Shown here piece after piece: positions 8,063 to 16,320 of a stretch of DNA of 64,000 nucleotides. Every line of letters starts with the position of its first letter. Position 1 is the stretch's first letter. The DNA is from Saccharothrix luteola (lineage in GTDB: Bacteria > Actinomycetota > Actinomycetes > Mycobacteriales > Pseudonocardiaceae): NCBI RefSeq assembly GCF_020859565.1, contig NZ_JAJHUO010000021.1, positions 1-64,000 on the forward strand, written 5' to 3'. The position numbers and the translations under genes are program-made. The notes beneath the pieces were generated by a model that ran no database searches, had not been told where the DNA came from, and saw nothing but the letters and a program-made list of their open reading frames with translations.

Positions 8063-9163
8063 TCAGTCGGTCAGGCGGTGGCCGGACTCCGGGTGGAACA
8101 GGTGGACCTCGCCGGCGTCACGCACGGCGACCTTGACGGTCTGGCCCAGGGTCGGCGGCGTGCGGCCGTCGACGCGGACCACGAACCGCTCGGGCACGTC
8201 GCCGATGCGGACAGAGCCGTGCATGAGCGCGTCCGCGCCCAGCTCCTCGACCAGCTCGACGGTCATGTCCATGCCCTGCTCCGAGGAGCTGACCAGGGCC
8301 AGCGACTCGGGCCGGATGCCGAACGTGACCTCGGACAGGCCCTCGCCCGCCGCCTTGTCCAGCGCGCGGCGCTCCAGCGGCACCACGATGCCGTCGAGCT
8401 TCGCGCCCTCCGACGTCAGCGGCACGGTCTTGAGGTTCATCGCGGGCGAGCCCATGAAGCCGGCGACGAACGCGTTGGCCGGCTTGTCGTACAGGGCGCG
8501 CGGGGTGTCGCACTGCTGGAGCAGGCCGTCCTTGAGCACGGCGACCCGGTGGCCCATGGTCATGGCCTCGACCTGGTCGTGCGTGACGTAGATCGTGGTG
8601 GTGTCCAGGCGGGCCTGGAGGGCGGCGATGTTCGCGCGGGTCTCCACGCGGAGCTTCGCGTCCAGGTTGGACAGCGGCTCGTCCATGAGGAACACGGAGG
8701 GCTCGCGGACGATCGCGCGGCCCATCGCGACGCGCTGCCGCTGGCCGCCGGACAGCGCCTTCGGCTTGCGGTCCAGGTACTTCTCGAGGTCCAGCATCTT
8801 GGCCGCCTCGGCGACCTTCTCCCGGATCTCGGTCTTGTTGACGCCGCGCAGCTTGAGCGCGAAGCCCATGTTCTCCGCGACCGTCATGTGCGGGTACAGC
8901 GCGTAGGACTGGAACACCATCGCGATGTCGCGGCCCTTGGGCGGGACGTTGGTGACGTCCTTGCCGCCGATGTGGATGGCGCCCTCGTCCACGTCCTCCA
9001 GACCCGCGAGCATCCGCAGCGCGGTGGACTTGCCGGAGCCGGACGGACCGACCAGAACCAGGAACTCGCCGTCGGTGACGTCCAACGACAGCTCGTCGAC
9101 CGCGCGGACCGGCGGGTTGCCGGAGAAGATCCGCGAAGCCTTGACGTAGGCGACCTCAGCCAT
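8063..9163 (-). CDS. Multi-sugar ABC transporter ATPase (MsiK/UgpC-like)
   Basis: A 366-residue CUT1-type ATPase: Walker A GPSGSGKST, signature LSGGQRQRVAMGRAIVREP, Walker B VFLMDEPLSNLD, then C-terminal TOBE/regulatory domains. In actinobacteria a single MsiK protein often energises several sugar importers; the malEFG-like operon nearby lacks its own ATPase, so this is a plausible partner. The ATG giving MAEVAYVKA has a site (AAAGG) 9 nt upstream and is preferred over an ATG three codons earlier. A GCAAG-type operator lies 47 bp before the start. Confidence 0.9.
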   Translation of the reverse strand: MAEVAYVKASRIFSGNPPVRAVDELSLDVTDGEFLVLVGPSGSGKSTALRMLAGLEDVDEGAIHIGGKDVTNVPPKGRDIAMVFQSYALYPHMTVAENMGFALKLRGVNKTEIREKVAEAAKMLDLEKYLDRKPKALSGGQRQRVAMGRAIVREPSVFLMDEPLSNLDAKLRVETRANIAALQARLDTTTIYVTHDQVEAMTMGHRVAVLKDGLLQQCDTPRALYDKPANAFVAGFMGSPAMNLKTVPLTSEGAKLDGIVVPLERRALDKAAGEGLSEVTFGIRPESLALVSSSEQGMDMTVELVEELGADALMHGSVRIGDVPERFVVRVDGRTPPTLGQTVKVAVRDAGEVHLFHPESGHRLTD

Positions 9164-9207
9164 GCCACGCACCTTTCACTACCCAAGCTTTGCCGCAACG
9201 CTAGGGA

Positions 9208-9222
9208 TTGCAAGCGCTTACG
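9208..9222. promoter_or_regulatory. LacI-type operator upstream of the MsiK-like gene
   Basis: TTGCAAGCGCTTACG contains the near-palindrome GCAAGCGCTTAC with a CG centre, the hallmark of LacI-family sites. It resembles the two operators in the malE/lacI intergenic region at 13797 and 13917, suggesting one regulator controls the ATPase gene and the importer operon. Confidence 0.6.
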
Positions 9223-9278
9223 GGAACGGGTGAATTGGTCTAGTTCCGGATCGGTTCAGGCCCTGGTAGTGGTGGTAC

Positions 9279-9845
9279 ATGGCCACCGAACTCGTGCTCG
9301 TCCGCCATGCGACCTCCGTTGCGCCCACGCCGGGCGGCCCCGACGAGCTGGCTCGTCCGCTGCGGGACTCGGGCCTGGTCCAGGCCCGTGACCTGGTGGA
9401 ACAACTGCGGGCACTGCGTCCGACGGCGGTCCTGTCGAGCCCTTACCTGCGTGCCGTGCAGACGGTCCAGCCGACCGCCGATGCCCTGGGTGCGACCGTC
9501 GAGACCAGGTGGGACCTGCGGGAGTGGGACTCGGGCATCCCACCGACGCCCGACTACGCGCGGCACTACGCGCACAGCTGGGACCACCCGGACTTCGCGC
9601 GGCCGGGCGGCGAGAGCCTGGCCGCGCTCAGCGACCGGGTGCGGCGGGCGTTGACGGCGGTGGCCGAGGAGCACGACGGTGGCGTGGTGCTCATCGGGAC
9701 GCACGGCACGTTCGCCGCACGCACCCTCCTCGCGGCCGGCCACCCGGTCGGTTGGACGTTCCTGAAGGACATGCCGATGCCCGCTGTCCACCGGGTCCGA
9801 TGGGGCGGCGATCACCCGATCGAGGCGTCCGGACCAGGCCTTTGA
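9279..9845 (+). CDS. Histidine phosphatase family protein
   Basis: A 188-residue member of the phosphoglycerate mutase-like histidine phosphatase superfamily. The nucleophilic motif RHAT lies at about residues 9-12 (LVLVRHATSVAP). The later conserved arginine is in LSSPYLRAVQT, and the second catalytic histidine is in GTHGTF near residue 144. It is a phosphomonoesterase of unknown substrate. It stands alone between the divergent ATPase gene and the VapBC pair. Confidence 0.85.
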   Translation: MATELVLVRHATSVAPTPGGPDELARPLRDSGLVQARDLVEQLRALRPTAVLSSPYLRAVQTVQPTADALGATVETRWDLREWDSGIPPTPDYARHYAHSWDHPDFARPGGESLAALSDRVRRALTAVAEEHDGGVVLIGTHGTFAARTLLAAGHPVGWTFLKDMPMPAVHRVRWGGDHPIEASGPGL

Positions 9846-9884
9846 CCAGCGGTATTGCCGCTGGCGCGCGGCACGCCGGCTCCC

Positions 9885-9890
9885 TAACCT
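9885..9890 (+). promoter_or_regulatory. Leaderless -10 element (TAACCT) of the antitoxin gene
   Basis: The hexamer TAACCT (TANNNT) ends 7 nt before the ATG at 9898, and no ribosome-binding site is present. This spacing is typical of leaderless actinobacterial transcripts. Confidence 0.5.
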
Positions 9891-9897
9891 CTCCGCC

Positions 9898-10176
9898 ATG
9901 AAGGTCATCGATCAACGGGAGTTCGACCAGAACCCCGCTCAAATCATGGAAGCAGTCGAGGCGGGCGAGACCTATCACGTCACCCGCGACGGCACCGAGG
10001 TCGCCGAACTGCGCCCCCCGACGTACCGGCAGCCCTTGAACACCGACGAGGTCATCGCCGTGGTCAAGGACCTGCCGCCGGTCGACTACGCGGAGATGCG
10101 CGCGGAGGCGGACGAGTTCTGGGGCAACGAGGACCGCCTCGGCGACGACGACCCGTGGGAGCGTCGGCGTGGCTGA
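9898..10176 (+). CDS. Type II antitoxin, Phd/YefM-like (VapB role)
   Basis: A 92-residue protein whose first 45 residues (MKVIDQREFDQNPAQIMEAV..TYHVTRDGTEVAEL) match the Phd/YefM DNA-binding fold. The acidic, Trp-containing C-terminal half is the expected toxin-binding tail. The frame overlaps the downstream PIN toxin by 8 bp, the standard antitoxin-first arrangement. Autoregulation by the pair is expected from the family. Confidence 0.85.
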   Translation: MKVIDQREFDQNPAQIMEAVEAGETYHVTRDGTEVAELRPPTYRQPLNTDEVIAVVKDLPPVDYAEMRAEADEFWGNEDRLGDDDPWERRRG

Positions 10177-10573
10177 ACGTCGACCGGCCGGTGTCCTCGA
10201 CACCAACGTTTACATCGACCTGGCGAAGGTCGACCGGATGGAACTCCCGGAGCGCTTCGAACTGACCACCATCACCTTGGCGGAACTGCAGCAGGGCGTC
10301 GCGCTGGCGAAGGAGGCGACAGCCCGCGACGATCGCGGCAAGCGGTTGCGTGCCGCGATCGCGGGTTACTACCCGCTGCCCTTCGACCGACGGGCGTCCG
10401 CTCGGTTCGGCAGCCTGGTCGGCCTGACGATCGCAGCCGGCCGCGACCCCCGATCGCGCAAGTTCGACCTGATGATCGCCGCCATCGCCTCGTCCAACGA
10501 CCTGCCGCTCTACACCCGCAACCCGAAGGACTTCGTCGGCCTGGAGGAGTTGGTCGAGGTCGTCGAGGTGTGA
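10169..10573 (+). CDS. PIN domain toxin (VapC-like ribonuclease)
   Basis: A 134-residue PIN domain protein. Acidic metal-binding residues appear in LDTNVYID (Asp near 11), in the TLAELQQG glutamate near 39, and in FDLMIAAIA near 100. VapC toxins cleave tRNA or rRNA when freed from antitoxin. GTG start inside the end of the antitoxin gene indicates coupling. The pair sits between a phosphatase and the sugar-transport operon and ends at a shared hairpin. Confidence 0.88.
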   Translation: MAERRPAGVLDTNVYIDLAKVDRMELPERFELTTITLAELQQGVALAKEATARDDRGKRLRAAIAGYYPLPFDRRASARFGSLVGLTIAAGRDPRSRKFDLMIAAIASSNDLPLYTRNPKDFVGLEELVEVVEV

Positions 10574-10578
10574 TGGGA

Positions 10579-10604
10579 GGGCCTCCACGACGAGGTGGAG
10601 GCCC
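10579..10604. terminator. Bidirectional hairpin between vapC and malG-like genes
   Basis: A perfect 10-bp stem (GGGCCTCCAC at 10579-10588 and complement at 10595-10604) closes a 6-nt loop. It lies between two convergent genes, 5 bp after the toxin stop and 9 bp beyond the permease stop, so it can end transcription from both sides. Confidence 0.75.
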
Positions 10605-10613
10605 CCGTCCGCA

Positions 10614-11507
10614 TCAGCCCTTCACCGCGCCCGACGACAGGCCCGTCACCAGGAACTTCTGCACCAGGTAGAACACCACGATCGCGGGGATCGCGACCAG
10701 GATCGAGGCCGCCGCCAGGTGGCCCCACTCGGTCCGGTTCTGCTGGACGAACACCTGCAGCCCCACGGCCAGCGTCTTCGACTCGTCCGCCGCCGACAGG
10801 AACGCCGACGCGAACGCCACCTCGCCCCACGCCGTCAGGAACGCGTAGAACGCCGTCACGGCCAGCCCCGGCCGGGCCAGGGGCAGCACCAGCCGCCAGA
10901 ACACGCCGAACGGCGACAGGCCGTCCACCCTCCCCGCCTCGTCGATGTCGGTCGGGATGGTGTCGAAGTAGCCCTTCAGCATGTACGTGCAGAACGGCAC
11001 GGCGGTCGTGCAGTAGACGAGCACCAGGCCGAGCGACGTGCCCTGCAACCCGAGCGCCAGCAGGATGTTGTACAGCGGCACGATCAGCACCGCGAACGGG
11101 AACATCTGCACGACCAGGAACGACAGCATCAGCGACCGCTTGCCCGGGAACCGGAACCGCGACGCCGCGTACCCCGTCGTGGCGGACAGGAACACCGCCA
11201 GCACCGTGGTCATCAGCGCGATCAGCACCGAGTTGCCGAACCACGACAGGAAGTCGCCCTTCTCGCCGGCCAGGATCCGCCCGTAGTTGTCCAGGCTGGA
11301 GTCGTTGACCAGCTTCGGCGTGGTCTCCACGGCCTTGGCGTCCGGCTTGAACGACGTCACGAGCACCCAGAACACCGGGAACACCGCGATCAGCGACGCC
11401 ACGACCAGCGCGCCGTGCAGCCCGACGCTGGCCAGCGGCGACCGCTGCGAGCGCTTGAGCCCCCGGGCCGGCTGGACGGCCTTCAAGGAAGCGGCTTCGA
11501 CCGTCAT
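10614..11507 (-). CDS. Carbohydrate ABC transporter permease (MalG-like)
   Basis: A 297-residue CUT1 inner-membrane permease with six hydrophobic segments. The EAA-loop motif that contacts the ATPase is visible as DIDEAGRVDGLSPFGVFWRL near residues 200-219. Its ATG (11505-11507) overlaps the stop of the MalF-like gene (TGATG), so the two are translationally coupled. With the MalF-like and binding proteins it should import maltose/maltodextrin or another oligosaccharide; the exact sugar is not shown by the sequence. Confidence 0.9.
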   Translation of the reverse strand: MTVEAASLKAVQPARGLKRSQRSPLASVGLHGALVVASLIAVFPVFWVLVTSFKPDAKAVETTPKLVNDSSLDNYGRILAGEKGDFLSWFGNSVLIALMTTVLAVFLSATTGYAASRFRFPGKRSLMLSFLVVQMFPFAVLIVPLYNILLALGLQGTSLGLVLVYCTTAVPFCTYMLKGYFDTIPTDIDEAGRVDGLSPFGVFWRLVLPLARPGLAVTAFYAFLTAWGEVAFASAFLSAADESKTLAVGLQVFVQQNRTEWGHLAAASILVAIPAIVVFYLVQKFLVTGLSSGAVKG

Positions 11508-12427
11508 CACCACACCTCGCCTTGCTTGCGCAGCGCGCGCCGGTACACGCCCGCGAACACGAGCAGCACGGACAGGATCAGCACGCCGTAGGTCGACGCC
11601 ACCGCGAAGTCGCGGGACGCGCCGGAGAAGAACCGCTCGAACGCGTAGGTCACCAGGATCCGGGTGTTCGGGTTCGGCCCGCTGATCAGGTAGATGATCG
11701 CGAACATGTTGAACGTCCAGATGATGCCCAGCAGCACCACCGTGCTCGACACCGACCGCAGGCCGGGCAGCGTCACGTTGCGGAACCGCTGCCACGGCGT
11801 CGCGCCGTCCACCTCGGCGGCCTCGTAGAGGTCGCCGGGGATCGACTGGAGCCCGCCGAGCAGCGCCACCATCATGAACGGCACGCCGAGCCACACGTTG
11901 ACGATGATCACCGCGACCAGCGCCCAGTCCGACTGGCCGAGCCACACCGGCGGGTCGTCCAGGCCGAGGAAGCGCAGGAACTGGTTGATGATCCCGTACT
12001 GCGCGTTGAACATGTACTTCCACGCGAACGCGCTGATGAACGCGGGCACGGCCCACGGCAGGATCAGCAGCACCCGGTACGCCGCCCGGCCTCGCACCTC
12101 CCGGTTGAGCAGCAGCGCGAGGCCCAGGCCGATCGTGTAGTGGAAGAACACGCAGCCGAACGTCCAGACCAGCGTGCGCACCAGCGTCGACCAGAACGCG
12201 CCGTAGCTGGGGTCGCCGGACAGGACGTTCAGGTAGTTGTCGAGGCCAACGGAGACGTAGGTCGCCGGCCGGTCGAGGATCGGGTTGGCGATGTTGCCCT
12301 CGTTGATGTTGGTGAAGGTGAAGAACACGCCCTGCGCGAGCGGGAACAGCACCAACACCGCGATGACCACCACGACCGGCAGCACCATCGCGTACGCGTA
12401 CCAGTGCCGGTCCAGGAACCTGCGCAC
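11507..12427 (-). CDS. Carbohydrate ABC transporter permease (MalF-like)
   Basis: A 306-residue CUT1 permease starting MRRFLDRHWYAYAMVLP, with the EAA loop DLYEAAEVDGATPWQRF near residues 213-229. GTG start with GGGAGA just upstream. An open frame runs far upstream through the binding-protein gene but is only high-GC read-through: the binding protein is encoded there in another frame. A very stable hairpin separates it from malE. Confidence 0.9.
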   Translation of the reverse strand: MRRFLDRHWYAYAMVLPVVVVIAVLVLFPLAQGVFFTFTNINEGNIANPILDRPATYVSVGLDNYLNVLSGDPSYGAFWSTLVRTLVWTFGCVFFHYTIGLGLALLLNREVRGRAAYRVLLILPWAVPAFISAFAWKYMFNAQYGIINQFLRFLGLDDPPVWLGQSDWALVAVIIVNVWLGVPFMMVALLGGLQSIPGDLYEAAEVDGATPWQRFRNVTLPGLRSVSSTVVLLGIIWTFNMFAIIYLISGPNPNTRILVTYAFERFFSGASRDFAVASTYGVLILSVLLVFAGVYRRALRKQGEVW

Positions 12428-12445
12428 CGAAGTCTCCCTTCGCCG

Positions 12446-12487
12446 CCTCGCGGCGCCCGGCCCACGACCGGGCCGGGCGCCGCGAGG
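12446..12487 (-). terminator. Very stable intercistronic hairpin between malE- and malF-like genes
   Basis: An 18-bp perfect GC-rich stem (12446-12463 with 12470-12487) closes a 6-nt loop just after the binding-protein stop. Such hairpins in mal operons stabilise the upstream binding-protein message or attenuate the permease genes, keeping the binding protein in excess. No U-tract follows, so partial termination or mRNA protection are both possible. Confidence 0.75.
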
Positions 12488-12492
12488 GATGG

Positions 12493-13749
12493 TCAGCCGA
12501 CGGTGTACTCGGGGACGACGGTGTCCTGGTACTTCTTGGCCACCTCGTCCAGCGCCGTCTTGGCGTCCTTCTTGCCCGCCAGCACGTCGGCGTAGGCGAT
12601 CTTCAGCGGGTCGAACAGCTCGCCGCCCTCGGGGATCCACGCGCGCGGGTGGGCGGCGGTGACGACCGGCTCGAAGGCGGACACGACCGCGTTGGCCTTC
12701 ACGTCGGCGTTCCCGTAGGCCGACTTGCGGGTGGGCAGCAGGCCCAGTTCCTTGGCGATGCGCACCTGCGACTCGGTGCTGCTCATGCAGGCGATGAACT
12801 TGACCGAGGAGTCCTTGGCCTTGGTGCCCTGGCGGATCACGTAGTCGTGGCCGCCGACCGGCGCGGAGCCCTTGCCGGCGGTGGCGCCGGGGACGGGCGC
12901 GATGCCCAGGTTGGCGGGGTCGGCGAACGCGGCGCCCTTGAGGTAGTCGGCGACCGACCACGGGCCGTTGACCACCATGGCGACCTCGCCCGAGGTGAAC
13001 GCGGCCTGCATGTTGTTGTAGGAGTTCGTCGGGTCCAGCGCGGTGGACGCGGCCTTGGCGTCCAGCAGGCCCTTGGCGGTCTCCAGCGCCTTCACGTTGT
13101 CCGCGGAGTTGACCACGATCTTCTTCGCGTCGGCGTCGACCAGGTCGCCGCCCTCGCCGTAGATGAACGGCAGCGCGTAGTAGGCGTCGTTGTTGACGAA
13201 GATGGTCTTCTCGCCGCCGAGCTTGGCCGCGGCGGCCTTGACCTCGTCCCACGTCTTCGGCGGCTCGACACCGGCGTCGGCCAGCAGCTTCTTGTTGTAG
13301 AACAGCGCCAGCGAGTCGGTGACCTGGGGGACGCCGTAGGTCTTGCCGTCGTACTTGGTGGAGCCGAGCGGCGTGTCCAGGAAGTCGGACGTGTCGTTGA
13401 CCAGCTCCGTGCCGGCCAGGTCGACCACGTAGCCGAGCTTGGCCAGCTGCGACACCCACGCGACCTCGGCGCGGAAGACGTCCGGGCCCTGACCGCCCTG
13501 CGCGGCGGTCTTGTAGTTGTTCAGGGCCGCGTCGAAGGGCACGGTCTCGGTCTTGACCTTGTAGCCGCCCTTGGTCGCGCACTCCTGCGCGATCGCGGCG
13601 AACACCGGGCCCTCGTTCGGGCCGCTGGTGTCCCAGAAGGTGATCTCGCCGGAGTCGCCGGACGCCGATCCGCCGTCGCCACCACCGCACGCGGTGAGGA
13701 CGAGGGCGGAGACGGCCGCCACTGCGGTCACGAGGGTGGTACGTCGCAT
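12493..13749 (-). CDS. Sugar-binding lipoprotein (MalE-like, family 1)
   Basis: A 418-residue extracellular solute-binding protein. The start MRRTTLVTAV is preferred because it gives a normal signal peptide with lipobox LTAC near residue 21; the frame extends 17 codons further without support. The mature part opens EITFWDTSGPNEG and contains FKTAAQGG-like NYKTAAQGGQGPDVFRAEVAW, resembling Streptomyces MalE. It captures sugar for the MalFG-like permeases. The promoter lies in the 226-bp intergenic region shared with the divergent LacI gene. Confidence 0.9.
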   Translation of the reverse strand: MRRTTLVTAVAAVSALVLTACGGGDGGSASGDSGEITFWDTSGPNEGPVFAAIAQECATKGGYKVKTETVPFDAALNNYKTAAQGGQGPDVFRAEVAWVSQLAKLGYVVDLAGTELVNDTSDFLDTPLGSTKYDGKTYGVPQVTDSLALFYNKKLLADAGVEPPKTWDEVKAAAAKLGGEKTIFVNNDAYYALPFIYGEGGDLVDADAKKIVVNSADNVKALETAKGLLDAKAASTALDPTNSYNNMQAAFTSGEVAMVVNGPWSVADYLKGAAFADPANLGIAPVPGATAGKGSAPVGGHDYVIRQGTKAKDSSVKFIACMSSTESQVRIAKELGLLPTRKSAYGNADVKANAVVSAFEPVVTAAHPRAWIPEGGELFDPLKIAYADVLAGKKDAKTALDEVAKKYQDTVVPEYTVG

Positions 13750-13796
13750 CGTTGCTGTCGTCCCTCCTGCGGGCCTCCACCGTGATGAAGGCTCTT

Positions 13797-13808
13797 GCAA
13801 GAACTTGC
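13797..13808. promoter_or_regulatory. LacI-type operator O1, malE-proximal
   Basis: GCAAGAACTTGC is a perfect 5+2+5 palindrome 48 bp before the malE-like start. The wider site CTTGCAAGAACTTGCGA resembles actinobacterial MalR/AglR-type operators. It probably mediates sugar-responsive repression of the importer by the divergent LacI protein. Confidence 0.65.
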
Positions 13809-13916
13809 GAAATTGTTGACGCGGATTTCATCCCGCCGACCAGGGCCGGGTCAAGGGTCTTGACGTAACCAAGCCGTAACGGCCCAGGCCGGGCGGAGGA
13901 AACCAAGGTGGGCGTT

Positions 13917-13928
13917 GCAAAAATTTGC
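13917..13928. promoter_or_regulatory. LacI-type operator O2, lacI-proximal
   Basis: GCAAAAATTTGC is a perfect 5+2+5 palindrome 48 bp before the GTG of the LacI gene. With O1, 120 bp away, it brackets the divergent promoter region, which fits autoregulation and possible looping. Confidence 0.6.
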
Positions 13929-13975
13929 CGCTGACGGCAGGCTGCACGTCACCCACAAGTCTGCGAGGAGGCACG

Positions 13976-15025
13976 GTGTCCGGTCTGTCCGAGATCGCCA
14001 GGGCAGCCGGGGTGAGCATCTCCACGGTCAGCCGGGTGCTCAACCGCCGGGCGGGCGTGAACGACGAGACGCGCCAGCGGGTGCTCGCGGTGCTTGCGGA
14101 AATGCCTTACACGCCGCGCGGCCTGGGCGCGCTGCAACGCACCGGTGTGATCGGCCTGCTCGTGCCCGAGTTGTCGAACCCCGTGTTCCCGGCGTTCGCC
14201 GAGGCGTTGGAGGTGCGGGCCGCGCGGCTGGGGTACTCGTCGCTGCTGTGCAACACGCGTGCCACCGGCGCGGGGGCGATGGGCGAGGAGGAGTACGTGC
14301 GGATGCTCCTCGCGCGCGGCGTCGAGGGCATGGTGTTCGTGTCGCCGGAGATCACCAACGTCGAGGTGCCGCTCGGCCAGGCGCCGCGGCCGTCGTACTA
14401 CGCGAAGCTGCTGGCGGACGGCGTGCACATGGTGTTCCTCAACGGCGCGACGCCGTCGTTGGACGTGCCGGACGTGACCGTGGACGAGCAGCACGCGGGG
14501 TACGCGGCGACCCGGCACCTGGTCGAGCTGGGCCACCGGCGGATCGGGTTCGTGTCGGGGCCGGCGCGGGCGCTGCCGTCGCGGCTCAAGCGGGCCGGGT
14601 GGGCGGCGGCGCTGGAGGAGGACGGGCTGCCCGCGACCTCCGACTTCGTGGCGCACGCGCCGTTCGGGCCGGAGGGCGGGGCGGAGGCGGTGGCGACGCT
14701 GCTGGACACCGTGCGGCCGACGGCGGTGATCTGCTCGTCCGACCACATGGCGATCGGCGTGCTGCGGGAGGCGCACCGGCGCGGGCTGACCGTGCCGCGG
14801 GACCTGTCCGTGGTGGGGTTCGACGACATCCCGCTGGCGTCGTACTGCTCGCCGTCGTTGACCACGCTGGCGCAGCCGATCGAGGAGATGGCGGCGGCGG
14901 CCGTGGACGAGTTGGTGCACCGGCTCGACCCGGATCGGCGACGACGTCCGGCGGGGAATTACACGCGTGTTTTCCGGCCGCGGTTGGTCGTGCGCGAGTC
15001 GTCCGCTGAGCCCCTATTGGTTTAG
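13976..15025 (+). CDS. LacI family regulator of the sugar importer
   Basis: A 349-residue repressor. The N-terminal helix-turn-helix with hinge (SEIARAAGVSISTVSRVLNR) occupies about residues 4-60, followed by a periplasmic-binding-like sugar sensor domain (LacI signature VVGFDDIPLASYCSPSLTT near the C-terminus). The GTG start at 13976 is chosen because GAGGAGG precedes it by 4 nt; the frame opens 17 codons earlier at 13925 but overlaps the operator. It is divergent from the malE-like gene and should be its regulator. Confidence 0.9.
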   Translation: MSGLSEIARAAGVSISTVSRVLNRRAGVNDETRQRVLAVLAEMPYTPRGLGALQRTGVIGLLVPELSNPVFPAFAEALEVRAARLGYSSLLCNTRATGAGAMGEEEYVRMLLARGVEGMVFVSPEITNVEVPLGQAPRPSYYAKLLADGVHMVFLNGATPSLDVPDVTVDEQHAGYAATRHLVELGHRRIGFVSGPARALPSRLKRAGWAAALEEDGLPATSDFVAHAPFGPEGGAEAVATLLDTVRPTAVICSSDHMAIGVLREAHRRGLTVPRDLSVVGFDDIPLASYCSPSLTTLAQPIEEMAAAAVDELVHRLDPDRRRRPAGNYTRVFRPRLVVRESSAEPLLV

Positions 15026-15104
15026 ACCATTGTACCCCGAGGTAACCATCCCTCATCTGCACTGATGACGATTTAGAGGGACGCCGGTCACCCCCACTTC
15101 TGCA

Positions 15105-15121
15105 AATGGTTCTGAACCGTT
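15105..15121. promoter_or_regulatory. Operator-like palindrome of the second LacI gene
   Basis: AATGGTTCTGAACCGTT is a palindrome around a central T with one mismatched pair (arms AAtGGTTC/GAACCgTT). It abuts the -10-like TACGGT at 15121-15126, so bound repressor would block RNA polymerase. Its sequence differs from the GCAAG-type sites, implying a separate regulon. Confidence 0.55.
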
Positions 15122-15132
15122 ACGGTCACTTC

Positions 15133-16236
15133 ATGGCGCGGTCGATGCATGTGCGACGCCCCGCGACGCTCGCCTCACTGGCGGCGGAGCTGGGTGTTTC
15201 CCGGACAACGGTGTCCAACGCGTACAACCGTCCCGACCAGCTCTCGCCAGAGCTGCGACGCCGGGTGTTGGAGACAGCGAGACGACTCGGGTACCCGGGG
15301 CCCGACCCCGTGGCCCGTTCACTGCGGACGAGGAAGGCCGGTGCGGTGGGCCTGCTGCTCACCGAGAACCTGTCCTACGCGTTCCGCGACCCGGCGGCGA
15401 TCGGGTTCCTGGAGGGGTTGGCGCTCGCGTGCGAGGACGCGGGCACCGGGCTGCTGCTCGTGCCGGCGAACCCCGAGCGCGAGGACGTGGCGGCCGTGCA
15501 CCGGGCCGGGGTGGACGGTTTCGTGGTGTACTCCGTGCCCGACGACGACCCGCACCTGGCGGCGGTGCTCGAGCGGCCCGTGCCGACGGTCGTGTGCGAC
15601 CAGCCCGACCTCGGCAACGTCGACCGCGTCGGCATCGACGACCAGGCGGCCATGCACGCGTTGGCGCAGCACCTGATCTCGTTGGGGCACCGGCGGGTCG
15701 GCGTGGTGTGCATGCGGCTGGCCCGTGACCGCAACGACGACTTCGTCGTGCCGGAGCGGCAGCAGGCGGCGCACTTCCACGTGCAGCGGGCCCGGTTGGC
15801 CGGGTTGGCGCAGGCGTTCGCGTCGGTCGGCGTGGACTGGGAGACCGTGCCGGTGGCCGAGCGGTTCGACCACACCATGGCCTCCGGCGCGTCGGCGGCG
15901 GCGCAGGTGCTGGAGCGCGACCCGCAGATCACCGCGCTGATCTGCACGTCGGACATACTGGCCCTGGGCGCGATGGCGGAGGTCCAGCGGCGCGGCCTGC
16001 GCGTGCCGGTCGACATCACCGTCACCGGTTTCGACGGCATCCGCGAGGCGGAGCAGGCCGGTCTGACGACGGTGCGCCAGCCGGTCCTGGAGAAGGGCCG
16101 CGCGGCGGGCAAGCTGCTCCTGGACTCGGCCGAGCGCACCCGCCCCCGAGCCGTCACCCTGTCCACCGAACTGATCCACGGCACCACCGCCGCCCCACCG
16201 CGCGGGACGGCGGAGGAACGCTGGTTCGGCCCGTGA
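15133..16236 (+). CDS. LacI family transcriptional regulator (second)
   Basis: A 367-residue LacI-type repressor: helix-turn-helix ATLASLAAELGVSRTTVSNAYN at about residues 11-32, then a sugar-binding-protein-like sensor with TVTGFDGIREAEQAGLTTV near residues 297-315. The start at 15133 is favoured because TACGGT ends exactly 6 nt before it and an operator lies directly upstream, giving a leaderless start; an ATG at 15106 would lie inside the operator. Target genes are unknown. It is followed by a textbook terminator. Confidence 0.88.
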   Translation: MARSMHVRRPATLASLAAELGVSRTTVSNAYNRPDQLSPELRRRVLETARRLGYPGPDPVARSLRTRKAGAVGLLLTENLSYAFRDPAAIGFLEGLALACEDAGTGLLLVPANPEREDVAAVHRAGVDGFVVYSVPDDDPHLAAVLERPVPTVVCDQPDLGNVDRVGIDDQAAMHALAQHLISLGHRRVGVVCMRLARDRNDDFVVPERQQAAHFHVQRARLAGLAQAFASVGVDWETVPVAERFDHTMASGASAAAQVLERDPQITALICTSDILALGAMAEVQRRGLRVPVDITVTGFDGIREAEQAGLTTVRQPVLEKGRAAGKLLLDSAERTRPRAVTLSTELIHGTTAAPPRGTAEERWFGP

Positions 16237-16283
16237 CCGGAACCCGGTCCTGACGGCCACCACCCACCGCTCTTGAACCCTTC

Positions 16284-16320
16284 GCAGGGGTCCTCGCCAA
16301 GGGGACCCCTGCTTTCGTTT
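16284..16320 (+). terminator. Rho-independent terminator after the second LacI gene
   Basis: GCAGGGGTCC (16284-16293) pairs with GGACCCCTGC (16303-16312) around a 9-nt loop, followed by TTTCGTTT. It is one of the few hairpins here with a T-rich tail. Confidence 0.85.

Noticed and set aside
9898-10573. The VapBC pair as a marker of a mobile island
   Set aside because: No integrase, attachment repeats, IS ends or composition change were seen around it; chromosomal VapBC pairs are common in actinobacteria.
11507-13906. A 799-codon minus-strand frame as one giant MalF-like protein
   Set aside because: Only its last 306 codons resemble MalF; the upstream part lies over the binding-protein gene in another frame and over a terminator-like hairpin, and reads as Arg/Gly-rich shadow.
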